NCBI GenBank assembly: GCA_903813345.2 | Contig: CAIIXF020000004.1 | Location: 28,955,985-29,019,984 of the forward strand | Direction of reading: 5' to 3' | Source: Owenia fusiformis | Lineage: Eukaryota; Annelida; Polychaeta; Sabellida; Oweniidae | DNA length: 64,000 nt | Part shown: positions 58,901-64,000 of the stretch, piece after piece | Layout of the letters: the number at the start of each line of letters is the position of its first letter | Numbering within the stretch: position 1 is the first letter of the stretch | Program-made: the position numbers and the translations under genes | The notes under the pieces: model-generated | What the model saw: only the letters and a program-made list of their open reading frames with translations | Told to the model about the DNA's origin: nothing | The model's database searches: none

Positions 58901-61900
58901 TAAAACTTTTAAAGCAGAAATAACAACAAATTTTAAAGAAGTAAAATAATATTTTTTCGTTCAGGGGCCAATGTAAACAAGGTCCAAGGAACCAAAATCA
59001 GAAATATTACATCATATTCTATGATGATATCAATATCAACAAATGTAACCGATGAAGGCCATCCTGGAACTGGTCACTTCTGTGGTGGCATTATCTTAAC
59101 TGACAAGTATGTTCTAACTGCTGCTCATTGTCCCTGTGGAAAAGTTGGGGATACATGTTGCGATTTGGAGGAAGGAAAGAAAAAGTTTAAGTAAGCTTGT
59201 ATTGTATTTGCAAATGCCACTTTCGACTGTCGGCTACTGGATACTATGAGGTTATATAATGGTTCATTCTGTATATCGTGTTTATACTCGAGTGAGTATA
59301 TAATCTATTCACAAGTGAGCGTAGCGAACGAGTGAATATAGTATATTCTCACGAGAGTATAAAATGCACGATATACAGAATGAACCATTATATAATCTTA
59401 TTATGCCACTCTAAGTTCAATTAAAGTTAATTCAAACACAATCATAACAATTATAAAAACCATAAAAATATTCCATAGCCAACTCAGTAATGCCGATGTT
59501 GACCTCGATCCATTTATGACGTCACTTGATTCTAGGAAATCATGTGTAACAAAACATACACCTCGTTCTTCGGTCAATATTCATTAGTTCCCAGAATGCA
59601 CTTCTACAGTGGTATACGCTGGAGTGTATACGGAGGAGTTGTACACGATGACGATATACCACTCTCCACTGTATATCGTTGTTATAGACCCATGTTATAC
59701 AACTGTAATCGGACTTAGAGTGGTATAAATATATATACCTATACATTTCATAGATTAACCCGTCAATTTGAACTTGTATTTAACGAACCACCAGTTAGCT
59801 GATGAACAGTAATAAGTGATCGCATGATTTTTATGTCACTGTGACGATCAATTATAATATAGCTGCTTGGTTGAATAAGCGAACAGATCGTACGTCATTG
59901 TTACTTGCAGCTAAAACGGCTGTTATTTAGGTCAGCGATTGGGCTTCATGCGATAGCTTCGAGAAAGCTACTATTCATATTAAAGGAACAAATGCGTAAA
60001 TGAAGTCTCACTCTTCATCTTCATAGTATTTCCAATGGATTAATAAGTACCATATCTTTCATTTGACACCAAAAACAGCTCAAACAGATCACATCACCAA
60101 GTGGTAATTCACTTTTGATCACAATTGATCTCTTAATTTCAAATGCTGTTTTCTATGCAAGTGATTTTTTTCACTTCAGTATTGAACCAAATTAAAGTTT
60201 TTATCATATTTGATTGAGTGTGTGAGTAAAATGTCTCAAATGATATGCTGTCCATTTTCCTTCAAAAATAGGGGCATTTGCCTGTTTAAAATGAGTTTGC
60301 TATCAAATTGTAATCATTCCGGTAACCGCTAGCCGAAAGTTGCATTCGCGAATACAAGTATCACGCATGATGTTATTTTTCTACTTTATGTTTGTATTAT
60401 TTTCAAATGTTGTCCTATTAACATGTACGTTAACGTTATCTTTAGTATTGCTCTTATTTTATATTTTCCCAACTAGAATGTCTCAGGACGTGCCCCAGAA
60501 ACTTTAATTTAACGTAATTGTAGTGTGAAATCTCTTACCAGAGAGATATTCTAGATAATGATACGTCATTTCTTCAACATTATAACACACACTGTTTATG
60601 GGAATCAGGGGCGGTTCTTAGGGGGGCATGGGGCCCACCCCCCCCCCTAAGTTGGGCCCAAAAAATGCCCCAAAAAGTGGGCCTTTTTGGTCATTACTGG
60701 GCCTTCTAAGGCCTTATTATTTTAATTTGAGGCCAAATTTTCAAGAAAATGGGCCTCAAAATTTCAAAATTTTGGCCCACATTTCAGTTTCAGGGGCCCA
60801 AAAATTTTTTCGCGCAAGCGCAGAAGTTTCTTTCCTCTGACCTGAAATTTGGGCCCCCTCCCTTGTTGGTTCCCAGATCCGCCCCTGGGAGTGACTAAAA
60901 TACGAAACACATGTCACATTTGTTTTGCAGTTCGACTCGCTGTAATCCTGCGAATTGGAAAGTTACTGCGGGGGAAACACAGCAAAATCCAAAGAAATTA
61001 CAAGGCCAAGTCAGAGGAGTCACTAAAATTATAATACACAGAAACTATACTAAGGTTAACCACGAAGACATTTTTGATGTCGCATTAATGCGCATTGACC
61101 AACCATTCAACTTTTCTGGAGTGACGATTCAGCCTAGCTGGCTACCGTCCAGTATATGCAGTGGACTTATGGACGAGGAATGTGAAGAACATTTACAATT
61201 AGCTAGTGAAAAACAGGAATGTGAAGTTGTTGGCTGGGGATCAGGAACAAGTATAATTTGATTTATCTTATCAATTTCTAGGTTAATATTAATTTGCCAT
61301 CAGAGAGTCTTTAGAAGTAAAACACTTAATTAGCTTAATTAGCTAGATTAGCATTATGCACTTAATTGGATATCATTGTAATAATATTAAATTAAAACCT
61401 AGTCGAGTTAATTAATATCACATAAAATCCTAATTAGCTTAATTAAGTGCATACTCACGTTCTCTGGAAAAATTAATATTAATGTTTGGGCCTAAAACGC
61501 CAACGCAGCTTACCATTCAACGGTGAGCTGCCCGCCCAACCAGAATTGATAAGAAATATAATTTAAGCTGATAAACTTTTATTCAAATAAATGGATATAA
61601 TATTGCTTAACATATTTATCAGAAACACATAGAAGTAATGTTGGGGCTGGCCCATGTACCTGATCACTTACACTTTCTGTTGTTCGCTGAATTGATTTTG
61701 TTTTTGATTATTACATTTTATCATATAGTTAAAGGCATCAGACTTCCATCGTCCCATCGATCTAATTTGAGTGTGTGTACAAATCATTTTGGCAGCATGG
61801 ATTGCGCCCCCTATTCTGAGGGAATGTATTTTAAATTTGGACCTGTCCATTCCAATAATGTCCAAAGTCTCATTCAAAATGTTTATGAAATGAGCTCTTA

Positions 61901-63940
61901 AAATTTGAGGACCCTTTCTTGAAACCAAAAGATATTCAGAGCCACTTACTCTAACCTTCAAATACTGTTTCATGAGCCTCAAAGGGCATACTTTATCGTT
62001 TTGCCTATACACTCATATTCTTGAATTTTGACCTTTGACAGGATGTTTAAATGATGAAAATACAATACTTAAAGAGACTCTATTGAGACTTCTCTGTGGC
62101 ATTTTTTCTTTATTCCTTTTTGTTTTAAATTTTTAACACCATAACATTAACTAACTACTCAATATGCAACTTTTCACCACGTAGTTTTCAATATGGTCAT
62201 TTGATTGCTTACTTTTTTAAATTCATAGTAGTCACAAACATTTCTGTTTTGACTATATAACCCTAAATAGCAAGCTAGGTGCCCTAATGCCCTTTTTGTG
62301 CAAAATTGAAAGATGTAGCCCATGCAGGGAAGAGGCATGTTTACCGACAATAGGACATGGTCATGAATTTTGGTCATGGGATTTGATCAAATTGGCAAAA
62401 ATACACATTGACCTTAAAATCATTTTTTGCTTTCAACTATAAAAAGTGCAAAAACAAAATCATATGGCACCACCTATATCAATAACTTCTCTAAAAGAAT
62501 GTGGATATTTTCTTTTTTATCACAAAGCCTACAATTCCACTTCTCAATACTTTGTTTATTTACTTACTTACTAAACTAATTATAGATATATAAGCCTCAT
62601 ATACAAAATAGTAATACATATCCAGCGATGCATGACGGAAGTTAAAATAAGATTTGTCACTGTACCTTCCTAGACCTCCTTCTTGCTGGAAAGTTTAGAA
62701 TAAAGAAATTACATGTGAAGTCACATGTATGTAACCATGTGACCAAAAACCAAATGAGGGGATTGATCATTTTCTAAAATCCCCAATTATGTAGACAGGA
62801 AAATTCCTTGAGGCAATTGAAACAATAAAGCACATTATATTGCATATAATGTTTATATATTCTATTTTCTATTGTCGGTTCTATGTAAGGCATACCAAAG
62901 TGGAGCTGCCTTTATTCTTTTGAACAGTCCCACATGACTGATTTTGATACTTCAGATTTGCGAACGTTGACAGCAGTTATAAATAACTGGGACAATGAGA
63001 CTTATCTCGTGAATACAACGGGGTTTCAAAGAAGACAACCATGTCCTGTAAGTTTACAAATACAAGTATCATATATTCATCGAATGTTGAACAGAGAATA
63101 TAAAAGTTTAAAATTACATCGCAAACCAATGATCTTTTATTGTCCTTTGTAGCTAATGGTTTCTCGATTCAACATTGAGACCATTAAAAATAAGTCTGAG
63201 CTAGCATTTGCTAATTCAACTGTCGGCTGACGATTTAATGGATATTTTATGGCCAACTCATTTAAATATGAATAGTAATTGCTATCATTCATATTCACAT
63301 TGAAATGAATTAAGACAACCGGTAGTTGAATTCGCGAATACTGGCTTAGTCAATCAAAAACCTACACCACACCAAATAGGAACAACAACGACTAACAATT
63401 ACCCTCCCCTCACCATTCATCATTCAATCCAAAGTCCCAAGACTCCGAATGTTTTTATCACTGAATTCATTACGTACGAATATGATGAAGCTCAAATATT
63501 ACAACAAAATATAAAATTATGAAGGGATAACTAATCTAAGAGAGGAGTGTAGCACTGGTTCCGTCGACCTCTCATGGTCATGTTAACTGATCAAACTTTC
63601 GTTTGCCACACCGAAATAAAGACCCCTTGAACAAGACTAATAAAGAGTGGTGTGAAACCCCTGGTATACTACTTTTGAGAGTATTTGGCTTTCATACTCA
63701 TCTACGAAGATTATGTCACATGTAAAGTTCTCCAAACGACAAAATTCTTTTTGATGTATTATCAGGGTGATAGTGGCGGGCCTTTGATGTGCAAGCCAGA
63801 TAATGAAAACTTCAAGGTAGTGGTTGGGATTATGAGCTATCTTACTTTGGAATTTGCCGACAGATGTAATGCTAAAGAAGGAGAGACGATACATTCCTCT
63901 ATACCACACTTTCTCGGATGGATGCATAACCAGCTGATCG
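55745..63940 (+). CDS. Serine protease with Cys-rich module, TSP1 repeat and chymotrypsin-fold domain (partial gene)
   Basis: Six exons join in phase: 55745-55987, 56792-56971, 58965-59190, 60931-61250, 62956-63047 and 63766-63940, about 412 codons. The order is a 12-Cys module, a thrombospondin type 1 repeat, then an S1-family protease with His (TAAHC), Asp (DVALM) and Ser (GDSGGP) on three different exons. The first two modules are bordered by phase-1 introns, usual for extracellular shuffled domains. The protein would be secreted and disulphide-bonded, with roles like invertebrate clotting, immunity or matrix proteolysis possible but not shown. The signal peptide exon lies upstream and is not identified; the last exon ends at a GTAAAC donor, or alternatively reads on to a TGA after 13 codons. 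Oddities: no IVGG activation sequence (VQGT instead), Gln rather than Asp at the S1 specificity position, and a short span between GWG and GDSGGP. Confidence 0.85.
56792..56971 (+). CDS. Protease gene exon 2: thrombospondin type 1 repeat
   Basis: Acceptor atattatag, donor AGAA|GTAAGT, 180 bases, phase 1-1. It encodes NWTDWGEWTGEC with the three-Trp ladder, FRYRECLS with the Arg layer, then ENCVGE and AKPCS. Four of the usual six Cys are visible, so it is an atypical TSP1 domain. Confidence 0.85.
57340..57460. repeat. (CCGT)n microsatellite in protease intron 2
   Basis: CCGT tetramers with some TACG lie at about 57373-57449, headed by 'atcgaacgaagttcggaggg', a phrase that also contains a GAACGAAGTTC near-palindrome. 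Confidence 0.9.
57560..58560. repeat. Tandem array of about 140-bp units rich in ggccgccattttgaaaa
   Basis: 'agtggagcgattttgttcat' recurs at about 57765, 57912, 58048, 58197, 58335 and 58467. Each unit also carries 'gcacactgtc', 'cacttttggtagaaggcggcc' and an inverted pair AAATGGCCGCCATTT. It lies wholly within intron 2 of the protease gene. Short open frames on both strands here are by-products. Confidence 0.85.
58965..59190 (+). CDS. Protease gene exon 3: catalytic His
   Basis: Acceptor ttcgttcag, donor TTTAA|GTAAGC, 226 bases. It encodes NKVQGTKIRNITSYSMMIS and HFCGGIILTDKYVLTAAHC; the His codon is 59126-59128. The usual RIVGG cleavage site is replaced by KVQGT. Confidence 0.9.
59252..59395. 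other. Long palindrome in protease intron 3
   Basis: A perfect 29-bp arm (59252-59280, ttatataatggttcattctg…) is inverted at 59367-59395. The pairing continues inward imperfectly through TATACTC…GAGTATA, and an inner ATTCAC…GTGAAT stem closes the loop. It would extrude as a large hairpin. Confidence 0.85.
59401..59727. mobile_element. Short MITE with TTATGCCACTCTAAG termini
   Basis: TTATGCCACTCTAAGT at the left is matched by ACTTAGAGTGGTATAA at the right. It is 327 bp with no protein. It abuts the palindrome at 59252-59395. Confidence 0.5.
60606..60887. mobile_element. MITE copy B, CAGGGGCGG ends
   Basis: Left CAGGGGCGGTTCT and right AGATCCGCCCCTG are inverted with one mismatch. The body matches 43812-44042. 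Possible imperfect duplication TGGGAATCA / TGGGAGTGA if the terminal CA is counted as flank. It sits just upstream of protease exon 4, leaving about 40 bp to the acceptor. Confidence 0.6.
60931..61250 (+). CDS. Protease gene exon 4: catalytic Asp
   Basis: Acceptor ttgttttgcag, donor ACAA|GTATAA, 320 bases. It encodes VTKIIIHRNYTKVNHEDIFD and VALMRIDQPF (Asp codon 61076-61078), then CEVVGWGSGT. Confidence 0.9.
61281..61485. repeat. Hairpin-type 205-bp inverted repeat in intron 4
   Basis: 'ggttaatattaatttgccat' to 'cacttaattagcttaatt' at the left is mirrored by the right side ending 'aattaatattaatg'. The arms are about 60 bp, imperfect. Confidence 0.65.
61668..62012 (-). pseudogene. Tyrosine recombinase C-terminal fragment (DIRS/Crypton-like), antisense in intron 4
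   Basis: The minus-strand frame encodes FKIHSLRIGGAIHAAKM, which has the HxLR catalytic pair, then IRSMGRWKSDAFNYMIK, which has the GRW position and the candidate Tyr nucleophile. Spacing matches the C-terminal end of phage-integrase-like recombinases found in DIRS, Ngaro and Crypton elements. The N-terminal half and first catalytic Arg are absent. It is probably a dead insertion within the protease intron. Confidence 0.7.
62956..63047 (+). CDS. Protease gene exon 5: segment before the active serine
   Basis: The acceptor at 62955 (gatacttcag) keeps the frame; the better-looking tgaacag at 62927 would not. Donor CCT|GTAAGT, 92 bases. It encodes LRTLTAVINNWDNETYLVN and FQRRQPCP. The Cys before GDSGG is kept, and Gln falls at the S1-pocket position. 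Confidence 0.7.
63766..63940 (+). CDS. Protease gene exon 6: catalytic Ser and C-terminal helix
   Basis: Acceptor tgtattatcag, donor ATCG|GTAAAC, 175 bases, phase 0 start. It encodes GDSGGPLMCKP (Ser codon 63772-63774) and later HFLGWMHNQLI, the usual closing helix. The phase-0 border right before GDSGG is the classic position in S1 proteases. Confidence 0.9.
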
Positions 63941-64000
63941 GTAAACGTGATTTATTTTTTCATGCCAAGTGTTGACTTTTAGATGATAATCCACATAGGG

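Noticed and set aside
62174-62377. 67-codon minus-strand frame in protease intron 4
   Set aside because: No motif and no link to the recombinase fragment beside it.

Overview
The window is nuclear DNA of an animal, most likely a marine or aquatic invertebrate. It is AT-rich and gene-poor, carries spliced exons with consensus GT-AG borders, and is packed with the remains of many eukaryotic transposon classes, satellites and minisatellites. The species cannot be named from the sequence. There are no operons, ribosome sites, CRISPR arrays or rRNA genes. Most coding-like stretches are broken by stops or frame changes and are called as pseudogenes or element fragments.

Layout. 0-9.7 kb: a truncated Helitron Rep fragment, a 16-bp minisatellite, a decayed PIF/Harbinger-like transposase, and the 3' half of a Ty3/gypsy element (integrase end, pol tail, an unexplained extra ORF, polypurine tract and LTR). 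10-16 kb: an RFX-like winged-helix fragment, a CxxC fragment, a kinase fragment, and tandem exon-like repeats (Thr/Ser-rich). 17-21 kb: a roughly 1-kb tandem array of two-module gene fragments. 21.3-23.1 kb: a small zinc-ribbon gene with a 5' UTR intron, then a 277-bp tandem duplication. 23.1-30.2 kb: a second gypsy element (RT-RNase H, then integrase C-terminus) split by other insertions including an antisense LINE end, and a third gypsy integrase end. 30.4-34.6 kb: candidate exons (one with a triple KAPKIDVV repeat) and fragments of multi-copy invertebrate families (SWIM zinc finger, recombinase-associated gag-like, C2H2). 34.6-38 kb is nearly empty.

38.1-45 kb holds two copies of a SANT/Myb-like pseudogene. 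The second copy is split by a 5.4-kb element with inverted termini (39471-44853) flanked by a 7-bp target duplication. The first SANT copy preserves the uninterrupted site. Inside the element are an array with an exact 200-bp period, a spliced Lys/Arg-rich ORF, a 40-bp micro-copy of the element with its own 8-bp duplication, and nested MITEs. 45.9-48.3 kb: a 2.3-kb array with 912-bp higher-order structure. 48.8-52.6 kb: a mariner-like element (TA duplication) that contains a second 2.8-kb element with RSS/Transib-like CACGGTG ends and a 5-bp duplication. 52.9-53.3 kb: a TATTG array.

55.7-63.9 kb is the one clearly good host gene: a secreted-type serine protease with a 12-Cys module, a thrombospondin type 1 repeat and a chymotrypsin-fold domain whose His, Asp and Ser lie on separate, phase-compatible exons. 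Its introns carry further repeats, including an antisense tyrosine recombinase fragment.
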